Below, piece after piece: positions 22,606 through 29,797 of a stretch of 30,974 bases of DNA. Location: assembly GCA_963515595.1 (NCBI GenBank), contig CAUPYH010000013.1, forward strand, positions 1 to 30,974, given 5' to 3'. Within the stretch, counting starts at the first letter, position 1. The number at the start of each line of letters is the position of its first letter. The DNA comes from Eikenella sp963515595. Lineage in GTDB: Bacteria; Pseudomonadota; Gammaproteobacteria; Burkholderiales; Neisseriaceae. The notes below the pieces were generated by a model. The model ran no database searches. It was given only the letters and a program-made list of their open reading frames with translations, and had not been told where the DNA came from. Made by a program: the position numbers and the translations under genes.

Positions 22606-24882
22606 TTACCGCTTCAACTTCGCAAACGCATCCGCCATCGCCGAATTTGCAGGCTGCTTTTCGCGCGGCGGCTTGCCGGGGCGGCTGTTTGTGCTGCGTT
22701 TTTCGGTTTCAGGCAGCCTTTTGCCGCGCTTCTCCGCACCCGCCTCGTCATCCAAGCGCATGGTCAGCGCGATGCGTTTTCTGGCGGCATCGACTTCCAG
22801 CACTTTCACTTTCACCACGTCGCCGGCTTTCACCACTTCGCGCGGGTCTTGGACGAATTTATTGGACAGGGCGGAGATGTGCACCAAGCCGTCCTGATGG
22901 ACGCCGATGTCCACGAACGCGCCGAAGTTGGCGACGTTGGAAACCACGCCTTCGAGTATCATGCCGACTTGCAAGTCGCTGATTTCGTGGATGCCTTCGG
23001 CGAAGGAGGCTGTCTGAAACTCGCCGCGCGGGTCGCGGCCGGGTTTTTCCAGCTCGGACAGGATGTCCAGAATGGTCGGCAGGCCGAAGCGTTCGTCGGT
23101 GAAGTCGGAGGCTTTGATTTGCTTCACGCGCTCGCGGTTGCCGATGAGTTCGGCGGCGGTAATGCCTTGTTGCGCCAGCATTTTGGCGACGACGGGATAG
23201 GCTTCGGGGTGGACGGCGCTCGCGTCCAGCGGCTCTTTGCCGCCGTTAATCCGCAAAAAGCCCGCCGCCTGCTCGAAGGTTTTTTCGCCCAAACGCGGTA
23301 CTTTCAGCAATTTTTTGCGGCTGTCGAACGCGCCGTTTTCATCGCGGTAGGCGACGATGTTTTGGGCAAGGGTTTGATTCAAACCGGAAATCCGCGCCAA
23401 GAGCGGGGCGGAGGCGGTGTTCACGTCCACGCCGACGGCGTTCACGCAGTCTTCGACCACCGCGTCCAGCGATTTGGCGAGCTGGCTTTGGTTCACGTCG
23501 TGCTGATACTGACCCACGCCGATGGATTTGGGGTCGATTTTGACCAATTCGGCGAGCGGGTCTTGCAGCCTGCGGGCGATGGACACCGCGCCGCGCAGGG
23601 AAACGTCCAAATCGGGGAACTCGCGCGCCGCCAGTTCGGACGCGGAGTAAATCGACGCGCCGGCTTCGGAAACGACGATTTTGTGCAGCCCCATTTCGGG
23701 CATTCCGCGCACCAGTTCGCCCGCGATTTTGTCGGTTTCGCGGCTGGCGGTGCCGTTGCCGATGGCGATGAGCTTCACGCCGTGCTGTTTAATCAGGCGC
23801 GACAGTGTTGCCAACATATTGTTTTCTTGATGCAAATAGACGATGACCGTATCCAGCAGCTTGCCCGTGTCGTCCACCACGGCGCATTTCACGCCGTTGC
23901 GGTAGCCGGGGTCGAGACCCAAAGTGGTCAGCCGTCCGGCGGGCGCGGCGAGCAGCAAGTCTTTGAGATTGCGGGCGAACACGGTAATCGCGTCGGTGTC
24001 GGCGGCTTCTTTCAGACGACCTAAGGCTTCGAGTTCCAGCGACAAAAAGATTTTCGCGCGCCAAGTCAGGCGCACGGTGTCGCGCAGCCATTTGTGGCCG
24101 TCTGAAACCTTGAAACGGCGGGCGATGATTTGCTCGTATTCGCTTTGCTGCGTAATCGGCGTGTCGTCGGGCTGGTATTTGAGCGCGATGTTCAACACGC
24201 CTTCGTTGCGGCCGCGCAAAACCGCCAGCGCGCGGTGGCTGGGCATGGCGCGGACGGGTTCGCGGTGGTCGAAATAATCGCTGAATTTTTCGCCTTCGGT
24301 TTCTTTGCCTTCAACGACTTGCGCGTGGATTTCGGCTTCGTTCCACAGCTTGTCGCGCAGCGTGCCGATGAGTTCCGCGTCTTCGGCAAACTGCTCCATC
24401 AGAATCGCGCGCGCGCCGTCCAGCGCGGCTTTGGCGTCGGGGACGTTTTCGTTCAGGTAGCCTTGCGCGGCGGCTTCCACGTCCTGCGGCTGCTCGGCAA
24501 GCAACACGTCCGCCAGCGGCTGCAAACCGTGTTCGCGCGCGATTTGCGCTTTGGTGCGGCGTTTGGGCTTGTAGGGCAGATACAGGTCTTCCAGCGCGGT
24601 TTTGTTGTCGGCGGCTTCGATTTGCGCCCTGAGGTCGTCTGAAAGCTTGCCTTGCTCTTCAATGCTTTTTAAAACAACGGCTTTGCGCTCTTCCAACTCG
24701 CGCAGGTATTGCAGCCGCTCGGCAAGCTGGCGCAGCTGCGTATCGTCCAGCCCGCCCGTGGCTTCCTTGCGGTAGCGGGCGATAAACGGCACGGTCGCGC
24801 CGTCGTCCAAAAGCTCGACGGCCGCGGTGATTTGGGCGGCGGTGGCGGAGAGTTCTTGGGAGAGGATTTGGGTGATGTTCAT
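22606..24882 (-). CDS. tex: RNA-binding transcription accessory protein Tex
   Basis: 758-residue conserved cytoplasmic RNA-binding protein involved in transcription and stress functions. Domains in order: an N-terminal helical Tex region (1-about 320, with ALEDLYLPYKPKRRTKAQIA near 96-115), a YqgF/RuvC-like fold (LGLDPGYRNGVKCAVVD, about 321-337), helix-hairpin-helix repeats (about 490-560) and an S1 domain (about 639-710), then a basic tail. AGGA lies 9 nt before the ATG. The gene is intact. It is odd for this genome: besides one native uptake sequence (24452-24463) it carries sites of foreign dialects (22708-22719, 23007-23018, 24011-24022, 24095-24106, 24632-24643), with more in both flanks. 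This suggests a mosaic or recently imported allele. Confidence 0.95.
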   Translation of the reverse strand: MNITQILSQELSATAAQITAAVELLDDGATVPFIARYRKEATGGLDDTQLRQLAERLQYLRELEERKAVVLKSIEEQGKLSDDLRAQIEAADNKTALEDLYLPYKPKRRTKAQIAREHGLQPLADVLLAEQPQDVEAAAQGYLNENVPDAKAALDGARAILMEQFAEDAELIGTLRDKLWNEAEIHAQVVEGKETEGEKFSDYFDHREPVRAMPSHRALAVLRGRNEGVLNIALKYQPDDTPITQQSEYEQIIARRFKVSDGHKWLRDTVRLTWRAKIFLSLELEALGRLKEAADTDAITVFARNLKDLLLAAPAGRLTTLGLDPGYRNGVKCAVVDDTGKLLDTVIVYLHQENNMLATLSRLIKQHGVKLIAIGNGTASRETDKIAGELVRGMPEMGLHKIVVSEAGASIYSASELAAREFPDLDVSLRGAVSIARRLQDPLAELVKIDPKSIGVGQYQHDVNQSQLAKSLDAVVEDCVNAVGVDVNTASAPLLARISGLNQTLAQNIVAYRDENGAFDSRKKLLKVPRLGEKTFEQAAGFLRINGGKEPLDASAVHPEAYPVVAKMLAQQGITAAELIGNRERVKQIKASDFTDERFGLPTILDILSELEKPGRDPRGEFQTASFAEGIHEISDLQVGMILEGVVSNVANFGAFVDIGVHQDGLVHISALSNKFVQDPREVVKAGDVVKVKVLEVDAARKRIALTMRLDDEAGAEKRGKRLPETEKRSTNSRPGKPPREKQPANSAMADAFAKLKR
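22708..22719 (-). repeat. Foreign-dialect DUS (AGGCTGCCTGAA) inside tex
   Basis: Exact 12-mer on the minus strand in the region coding for the basic C-terminal tail, read as RLPE. Confidence 0.85.
23007..23018 (+). repeat. DUS-like site AGGCTGTCTGAA inside tex
   Basis: One mismatch from both AGGCTGCCTGAA and AGGCCGTCTGAA, and two from the native form. It is probably a degenerate foreign uptake site. Confidence 0.55.
24011..24022 (-). repeat. Foreign-dialect DUS (AGGTCGTCTGAA) inside tex
   Basis: Exact match to the dialect described for Neisseria mucosa and relatives, read in frame as GRLKE. Confidence 0.85.
24095..24106 (+). repeat. Neisseria-type DUS-like site (TGGCCGTCTGAA) inside tex
   Basis: Matches 11 of 12 bases of AGGCCGTCTGAA, a Neisseria dialect. 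Confidence 0.65.
24632..24643 (+). repeat. Foreign-dialect DUS (AGGTCGTCTGAA) inside tex
   Basis: Second exact copy of this dialect in tex, in the part coding for the N-terminal region. Confidence 0.85.
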
Positions 24883-24903
24883 GGGGGTCCTTTGGATGGG
24901 TGC

Positions 24904-24915
24904 AGGCTGCCTGAA
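24904..24915 (+). repeat. Foreign-dialect DUS (AGGCTGCCTGAA) upstream of tex
   Basis: Exact copy 22 bp before the tex start. A partial copy (AGGCTGC) follows about 40 bp further on. It marks the upstream side of the foreign-dialect tract. Confidence 0.85.
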
Positions 24916-24979
24916 AGCGTTAGTTTTAACGAAGTTGAAAAGTGCAGGCTGCTTTTGTGGTTCGGGTTAGAGCGAAATT

Positions 24980-25004
24980 AAATTTTCAGGTAGCCTGAAA
25001 ATTT
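24980..25004 (-). terminator. Hairpin from a single DUS, at the FRG gene stop
   Basis: AAATTTTCAGG (24980-24990) pairs with CCTGAAAATTT (24994-25004) around TAG. One uptake sequence with its flanks forms an 11-bp stem by itself. It overlaps the stop codon of the FRG-domain gene. Confidence 0.6.
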
Positions 25005-26031
25005 ATTTTGACTCGTATTGCGCCATGATTTCTTGAGCCTGGCTTTCCAGTTCGGGGAAGAGAGTTTGCTTGCTAATGCCGAATGCTCTGAGCTCCTGCA
25101 TGATTTGTTTTTTATTTCTAACGATAAACCTTTTTCCTTTTGTTGGAAGACGTTTCCAATCATCTGGAATTTCAGCAGGATTGCGTTTTTCATTGTTAAT
25201 ACCGAAAAGCAAAAAGCAACCTTGTTGCCTAGAAATTCGGGCATTGTTGAGTTTGGCACGAACGCATAGGACACGGGTTAAGTCTGTTGGATTGATGACT
25301 GGACGGAAACTGGGTTTGTCAGTGTGAATATCATGTAATAGTGAAACAATAGCTGGATTTTCATTAAATGAAGATATGAAAGCAGATTCTCCAATTTCTG
25401 ATGCTGCCTTTTGAACAAGTTCTTCATATTCATTAATATCTTTCAATGGAAGAATATTATTTTCTATAGAAATTTCAATTGATTTAAGTTTTTCTTGATT
25501 CAAGTTTTCTAATTTATAGTTTGCTTCTGCTAAAGAGCGTTTAGTTTGAGCATAATCTAAGCTATTAGATAAAGAAAATTTTTTATTTTGAGCACTAATT
25601 GCAGCCAAAATAGCCACAGTATCGCTATCCGCATATTTAATTTTTGTATCGGGAATATCGAAAATAATAAACTCTCCAAGCTCTTTATGATGTTCTTCTT
25701 TATTACAAGCAAAATACAAAGCAACCAATGCATTTGTTGTTAAATCCAGTAATCGTGTAGCATATCCATAGTGCTGCAACTTAACAAGTTTCTCAAATAA
25801 CGTATCATTTGGTGAAAAGTCATCAGGGCAGTTGGTTAGAGCATCTTTAATAATTTTATCTTCATTTTCAATTAAATAAGATTCATTTTTGCGATAAATT
25901 TTGGGCAATAGTTCCCATTTCTTTGCTTGCCCGCGAAAGAAGCGTATTTTGCCATGTATTGGCTCGCCTAATTCTTTAAGAATTTGAGTTAAGTCGCTAA
26001 TACTGCAGATTTCATTGGGTTGTTTGGTCAT
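25003..26031 (-). CDS. FRG-domain protein, probable phage-defence gene
   Basis: 342 residues from ATG 26031. The FRG domain (named for Phe-Arg-Gly) is clear: IRFFRGQAKKWELLPKIYR (about 29-47), then LVKLQHYGYATRLLDLTTNALVALYFAC (about 82-109; only key residues quoted). The remainder is charged and helical and was not recognised. FRG proteins often occur in defence islands, but their activity is not settled. The frame extends to 26283, but that extension overlaps the RhuM-family gene in another frame and is not protein-like. The coding sequence is strikingly AT-rich (18 G/C of 60 in 25501-25560), unlike tex and the RhuM-family gene on either side. That points to separate acquisition. It lies 56 bp downstream of the RhuM-family gene, so the two are probably cotranscribed. 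Confidence 0.8.
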   Translation of the reverse strand: MTKQPNEICSISDLTQILKELGEPIHGKIRFFRGQAKKWELLPKIYRKNESYLIENEDKIIKDALTNCPDDFSPNDTLFEKLVKLQHYGYATRLLDLTTNALVALYFACNKEEHHKELGEFIIFDIPDTKIKYADSDTVAILAAISAQNKKFSLSNSLDYAQTKRSLAEANYKLENLNQEKLKSIEISIENNILPLKDINEYEELVQKAASEIGESAFISSFNENPAIVSLLHDIHTDKPSFRPVINPTDLTRVLCVRAKLNNARISRQQGCFLLFGINNEKRNPAEIPDDWKRLPTKGKRFIVRNKKQIMQELRAFGISKQTLFPELESQAQEIMAQYESK

Positions 26032-26087
26032 TTGGTGCTTTCTATTAGTAAAAATTTTTAGGATTGAATTTTTCAGGCTACCTGAAA

Positions 26088-27065
26088 CTACCGTTTCAAC
26101 GCTTCCAATTCGGCAATATCTTCCGCTTCTGCCTGCCGCGCCATGTGCGCCAAACGGTTTTGTCTGAACAGCCCGTATTGTTCGCCGGCAAACGCTTCCA
26201 TTTGCTTGTGGCTGCGCGTGCCTTTGCCTTCCAATACGGCGAAGCCGTTGTCGGCGATGATGCTGTCTATGCGGTTTTGCCAAAACGAAAGCGTCAGACC
26301 TTGCCGGTTTTTGGCGCGCAGTTCCGCACTTTCCAGAAAGATGACGGTCAGGCGGTTGAGCGTGTCGATTTCGTCAGCGGTCAGGTAGTTTTTGGCAATG
26401 ACGATGTCGGCTTTGCGCACGCGTTCGCCGCTCCATGATGTCAGCCCCATATTGGGGGCGTTGCCGTCGGCGCGGCGGCAGACGAGTTCGGCGGCGGTTT
26501 GCTGCGTTACGGCGTAAATCAGTTTGTTTTGCGCTTGGGCGAAAAACATCTGCGTGGCTTTGTCGGTGGGGTCGTAGTCGGCAGAGAGTTTGAACAGCTC
26601 GCGCACTTTTTGATAAAACCGCATTTCGCTGGCGCGGATGTCGCGGATTCTTTCCAGCAGTTCGTCAAAGTAATCCACGCGCCCGTTGGGATTTTTCAGG
26701 CGTTTGTCGTCCAGCACGAAGCCTTTTTCCAAATAGCCCGTCAAAACTTCGTTAGCCCAACGGCGGAATTGCACGCCGCGTTTGCTGCGCACTCGGAAGC
26801 CGACCGCCAGAATCATTTCCAAAGCATAGTGTTTGACTTGGTATTGCTTGCCGTCTGCGGCAGTTATTAAGAAATCCTTAATAACTGAATTCTCATCCAA
26901 TTCTTTGTCTTCCAATATATTTTTGATATGCGTTGCGATGTTTGGCACGGAGGTGTCAAAAAGTTCGGCCAGTTGGCTTTGGTTGAGCCAAACGGTGTGT
27001 TCCTGCACCAGCAGGTTTACGCGGGTGCGGCCGTCTTCGGTTTGGTACATCAGGATGTCGGACAT
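26088..27065 (-). CDS. RhuM-family protein
   Basis: 325 residues, recognisable as the virulence RhuM family (first named in a Salmonella pathogenicity island). It begins MSDILMYQTEDGRTRVNLLV, with the typical TVWLNQSQLAELFDTSVPNIATHI helix-turn-helix-like block (about 24-47; partial quote), then DGKQYQVKHYALEMILAVGFRV and GVQFRRWAN, and the C-terminal half includes the LTADEIDTLNRLT block. Family members cluster with restriction systems and mobile elements; the molecular function is unknown. AAGGA lies 7 nt before the ATG. Its codons look like those of the host, unlike the FRG gene downstream. An uptake sequence that folds on itself (26071-26087) abuts its stop codon. Confidence 0.85.
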   Translation of the reverse strand: MSDILMYQTEDGRTRVNLLVQEHTVWLNQSQLAELFDTSVPNIATHIKNILEDKELDENSVIKDFLITAADGKQYQVKHYALEMILAVGFRVRSKRGVQFRRWANEVLTGYLEKGFVLDDKRLKNPNGRVDYFDELLERIRDIRASEMRFYQKVRELFKLSADYDPTDKATQMFFAQAQNKLIYAVTQQTAAELVCRRADGNAPNMGLTSWSGERVRKADIVIAKNYLTADEIDTLNRLTVIFLESAELRAKNRQGLTLSFWQNRIDSIIADNGFAVLEGKGTRSHKQMEAFAGEQYGLFRQNRLAHMARQAEAEDIAELEALKR

Positions 27066-27108
27066 GGATTTTCCTTGTTTACAGGGCGGCAGGCTACCTG
27101 AAAATCGG

Positions 27109-27114
27109 ATTATG
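27109..27114 (-). promoter_or_regulatory. Candidate extended -10 promoter for the RhuM-FRG operon
   Basis: TGG CATAAT on the minus strand (5 of 6, TGn extension) lies about 44 nt before the RhuM-family start. A single uptake sequence (27091-27102) falls in the leader. Confidence 0.4.
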
Positions 27115-27174
27115 CCATATCCACCAATCAGTTTTAGCCTTACAGAAAGTCAGTCCCCTTATGGTAACTTTAGT

Positions 27175-27214
27175 TTTCAGGTAGCCTTCCTGCCTAAACT
27201 CAGGCTACCTGAAA
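27175..27214. repeat. Inverted DUS pair between divergent genes
   Basis: TTTCAGGTAGCCT (27175-27187) pairs with AGGCTACCTGAAA (27202-27214) around a 14-nt loop. It sits between two divergent genes, where a terminator is not needed, and only about 55 bp before the darP start. Confidence 0.65.
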
Positions 27215-27269
27215 GCCGCCGTGCGCAAACTTTGCTAAAATGCCGCCAACTTTTTCTATGGAAACCGCT

Positions 27270-27827
27270 ATGCAACAGCAGCCAGACGACCAGCAGGAAT
27301 GGGTGAGCAAAACCCGCCGCAAAAAAGAAATGCACGATTTGCAGGATTTGGGCATGCAGCTTGCCCGCCTGTCCGGCGATACCTTGAAGAAAATCGAATT
27401 GCCCGAGGAATTGCGCGAAGCCATTGCCATGTATAAGAAAATCAACAGCAACGGCGCGCTCAAGCGGCAAACGCAATACATCGGCCGCCTGATGCGCGAT
27501 CTCGATCCGGAGCCTATCCGCGAGTTTCTCGACAAGCTGCAGGGCAGCCACGCTGCCTACAACGCTTTCTTGCAGCGGGTGGAGCAGATGCGCGAAACCC
27601 TGTTGGAAAACGATGATGCGCTCACTGCCTTTCTGCGCGATTACCCCGCGGCCGAAGCCGGCCAGTTGCGCACGCTGATCCGCAACACGCGCAAGGAACG
27701 CGAGCAGACCAAGCCGCCCAAACACTTCCGCGCGCTCTACCGCTATCTGAAAGAAGCGATGGAGGCGGATAATCCCGCCGCAGACGTGCCGGAGGAGGAA
27801 GACGGGCAGGGCGGAGAGCAGGAATAA
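27270..27827 (+). CDS. darP: Ribosome biogenesis protein DarP (YjgA, DUF615 family)
   Basis: Small acidic/basic helical protein that associates with late 50S assembly intermediates. The 185-residue product (from ATG 27270) shows the family core: EWVSKTRRKKEMHDLQDLG (about 10-28), INSNGALKRQTQYIGRLMRD and a conserved AGQLRTLIRNTRKERE segment, then PPKHFRALYRYLKE. The frame allows starts at 27240 and 27258, but only 27270 has a purine-rich GGA at a suitable distance. The acidic tail (PEEEDGQGGEQE) is ordinary for the family. It is followed by a DUS terminator. Confidence 0.88.
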   Translation: MQQQPDDQQEWVSKTRRKKEMHDLQDLGMQLARLSGDTLKKIELPEELREAIAMYKKINSNGALKRQTQYIGRLMRDLDPEPIREFLDKLQGSHAAYNAFLQRVEQMRETLLENDDALTAFLRDYPAAEAGQLRTLIRNTRKEREQTKPPKHFRALYRYLKEAMEADNPAADVPEEEDGQGGEQE

Positions 27828-27852
27828 GCGGTTTAGCCCTGGCCAGCAAGAC

Positions 27853-27888
27853 AAAGGCTACCTGAAAAATGGTTTTCAGGTAGCCTTT
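27853..27888 (+). terminator. Inverted DUS pair, terminator of darP
   Basis: AAAGGCTACCTGAAAA (27853-27868) pairs with its complement (27873-27888). ATTTTGTTTG follows on the plus strand. It lies 25 bp past the stop. Confidence 0.85.
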
Positions 27889-27989
27889 ATTTTGTTTGCG
27901 CTGGCTGGTGTTAGGCTTGATGGTTATATAGTGGATGAAAATCAAAATAGGGCAACAGAGGGAGGGCTCATCCCGATTGTGGCTTAACC

Positions 27990-28016
27990 TTGCCGTTTCA
28001 GCAAACGCGTTATAAT
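27990..28016 (+). promoter_or_regulatory. Promoter of the AmpG-like gene
   Basis: A perfect TATAAT at 28011-28016 has TTGCCG (27990-27995) 15 nt upstream. It lies about 40 nt before the chosen ATG, which supports the start at 28057 rather than 28015. Confidence 0.55.
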
Positions 28017-28056
28017 GCCGCGTTTTCCAGTTCCACCTCCGCAGCGGAGCAGCACC

Positions 28057-29613
28057 ATGACCTCATCCAGCCAACGCCCAGCCGATTCTTCCCATGCCGA
28101 CGGACAAACGCCGCAGCGGCGCGCGTGGGCGGGCTATACCGACCGCCGCGCCATCGCCATGCTGTTGCTCGGTTTTGCGGCGGGGATTCCGATTTTGCTG
28201 ATTTTCTCCAGCCTCTCGCTGTGGCTCACCGAAGCAGGCGTAGACCGCGCCACGGTGACTATGTTCAGCTGGGCGGCATTGGGCTATTCCTTCAAATTCA
28301 TCTGGGCACCCTTAATCGATGCGCTGCCGCTGCCGTGGCTCACGCGCCGTTTCGGGCAGCGGCGCGGCTGGCTGCTGCTGGCGCAGGGGCTGATTATCGC
28401 CGCGATTTTGGCGATGGCCGCGCTCAATCCGGCTAATGCGGCGGTGTTGCCGTGGATGGCGGCGGCTGCGGTGTTGCTCGGCTTTTCTTCGGCCACGCAG
28501 GACGTGGTGATTGATGCCTACCGCATCGAAAGCGCGCCGGGCGATGCGGCGATGCAGTCGGTGATGTCGGCCACCTATACGGCGGGCTACCGCGTGGGCA
28601 TGATTGTGGCCGGGGCGGGCGCGTTGTGGCTGGCCAGCGGCTTCGGCTCGGAAAAGGGGCATTATCTGTATGCCGCCTGGCGCAACACTTATTGGCTGAT
28701 GGCGGCCACCATGGGCGCCGGTGTGCTCACCACGCTGTGGGTGGCCGAGCCTGCGGTAAAACGCGGCCGGCCGGCCGGCTTGGCGCTGGGCGACAATGCG
28801 CGGCTGGTGGGCTTGTTTGTGTGCGCGGTGGCGGCTTTTGTGCTGGTGTTCCGCTGGGCTGGCGGGTGGCTACCTGAAAACCAAGGGCCGCTGCTTTCCC
28901 TGTTGTGGGAAGGCGCGCGGCTTTCGGCGGCGCTGATGGCGGCGGTGCTGACGGGTCGGCTGCTGGTGTTGCTGGGGCTGGTGCGCGGCGAAGTGGTGCG
29001 GCAAACCTGGGTGTTGCCGCTGGCCGATTTTTTCCAGCGCTACGGCCGCCATGCCGCGCTGCTGTTGGCCTTAATCGGGCTATACCGCATTTCGGATATC
29101 GTGGCCGGGGTGATTGCCAATGTGTTTTATGCCGATATGGGCTTCAGCAAAGACGAGATTGCCGGCGCGGTGAAAACCTTCGGTGTGCTGATGTCGATTG
29201 CCGGCGGCTTTTTCGGCGGCCTCTTGGCGCAGCGGTTTGCCGTGATGAAAATGATGATGCTCGGCGCCGTGCTGGCTTCGGCCACCAATTTGCTGTTTAT
29301 CCTGCTGTTTTGGCAGGGGCATAATCTGCCCTTCCTCTATTTGGCCGTGGCCTTCGACAATCTGGCCGGCGGCTTGGCCAGCGCCGTATTTGTGGCCTTC
29401 CTCTCCTCGCTCACCAGTATCCGGTTTACCGCCGTGCAATACGCCCTGTTCAGCTCGCTGATGACGCTCCTGCCCAAAACGCTGGGCGGCTACTCCGGCA
29501 GCATCGTGAACCAAATCGGCTACGACGGCTTTTTCCTCTTCACCGCGCTCTTAGGCCTGCCGGTGCTCGGCCTGGTGTGGCTGGTGGGGCGCAAGCTGCC
29601 GTTGCAGGGGTAG
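28057..29613 (+). CDS. AmpG-like muropeptide MFS permease
   Basis: 518-residue inner-membrane transporter of the major facilitator superfamily. The N-terminal block LLLGFAAGIPILLIFSSLSL, then FSWAALGYSFKFIWAPLID and GFSSATQDVVIDAYRIE, are typical of AmpG, which imports GlcNAc-anhydroMurNAc peptides for cell-wall recycling. Around 12-14 hydrophobic segments are visible. GGAG lies about 9 nt before ATG 28057; the frame start at 28015 overlaps the promoter. A native uptake-like sequence (11 of 12) at 28867-28878 is read as GWLPEN. No beta-lactamase or AmpR gene is adjacent, so a recycling role is more likely than an inducible resistance link. Confidence 0.85.
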   Translation: MTSSSQRPADSSHADGQTPQRRAWAGYTDRRAIAMLLLGFAAGIPILLIFSSLSLWLTEAGVDRATVTMFSWAALGYSFKFIWAPLIDALPLPWLTRRFGQRRGWLLLAQGLIIAAILAMAALNPANAAVLPWMAAAAVLLGFSSATQDVVIDAYRIESAPGDAAMQSVMSATYTAGYRVGMIVAGAGALWLASGFGSEKGHYLYAAWRNTYWLMAATMGAGVLTTLWVAEPAVKRGRPAGLALGDNARLVGLFVCAVAAFVLVFRWAGGWLPENQGPLLSLLWEGARLSAALMAAVLTGRLLVLLGLVRGEVVRQTWVLPLADFFQRYGRHAALLLALIGLYRISDIVAGVIANVFYADMGFSKDEIAGAVKTFGVLMSIAGGFFGGLLAQRFAVMKMMMLGAVLASATNLLFILLFWQGHNLPFLYLAVAFDNLAGGLASAVFVAFLSSLTSIRFTAVQYALFSSLMTLLPKTLGGYSGSIVNQIGYDGFFLFTALLGLPVLGLVWLVGRKLPLQG

Positions 29614-29614
29614 G

Positions 29615-29656
29615 TTTTCAGGTAGCCTCAAGCAGGGCAGAAAGGCTACCTGAAAA
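29615..29656 (+). terminator. Inverted DUS pair, terminator of the AmpG-like gene
   Basis: TTTTCAGGTAGCCT (29615-29628) pairs with AGGCTACCTGAAAA (29643-29656), starting 2 bp past the stop codon. Confidence 0.8.
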
Positions 29657-29797
29657 TCGAAATCCCAACGAACCCAATCTTGATTGGCTAAAAATATTGA
29701 TACAAAACAAGCCGCAACATTCCCGCGTAGACACGCCACCCGCCTTTTGGTGTAGACTGCGCGCCACCCAGCGTTTTTATTTAGGAGCAAACCCATT

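Noticed and set aside
26032..26283. An 84-codon N-terminal extension of the FRG gene overlapping the RhuM-family gene
   Set aside because: It reads the RhuM coding region in another frame, giving an Arg/His-rich product. The FRG protein starts sensibly at 26031.
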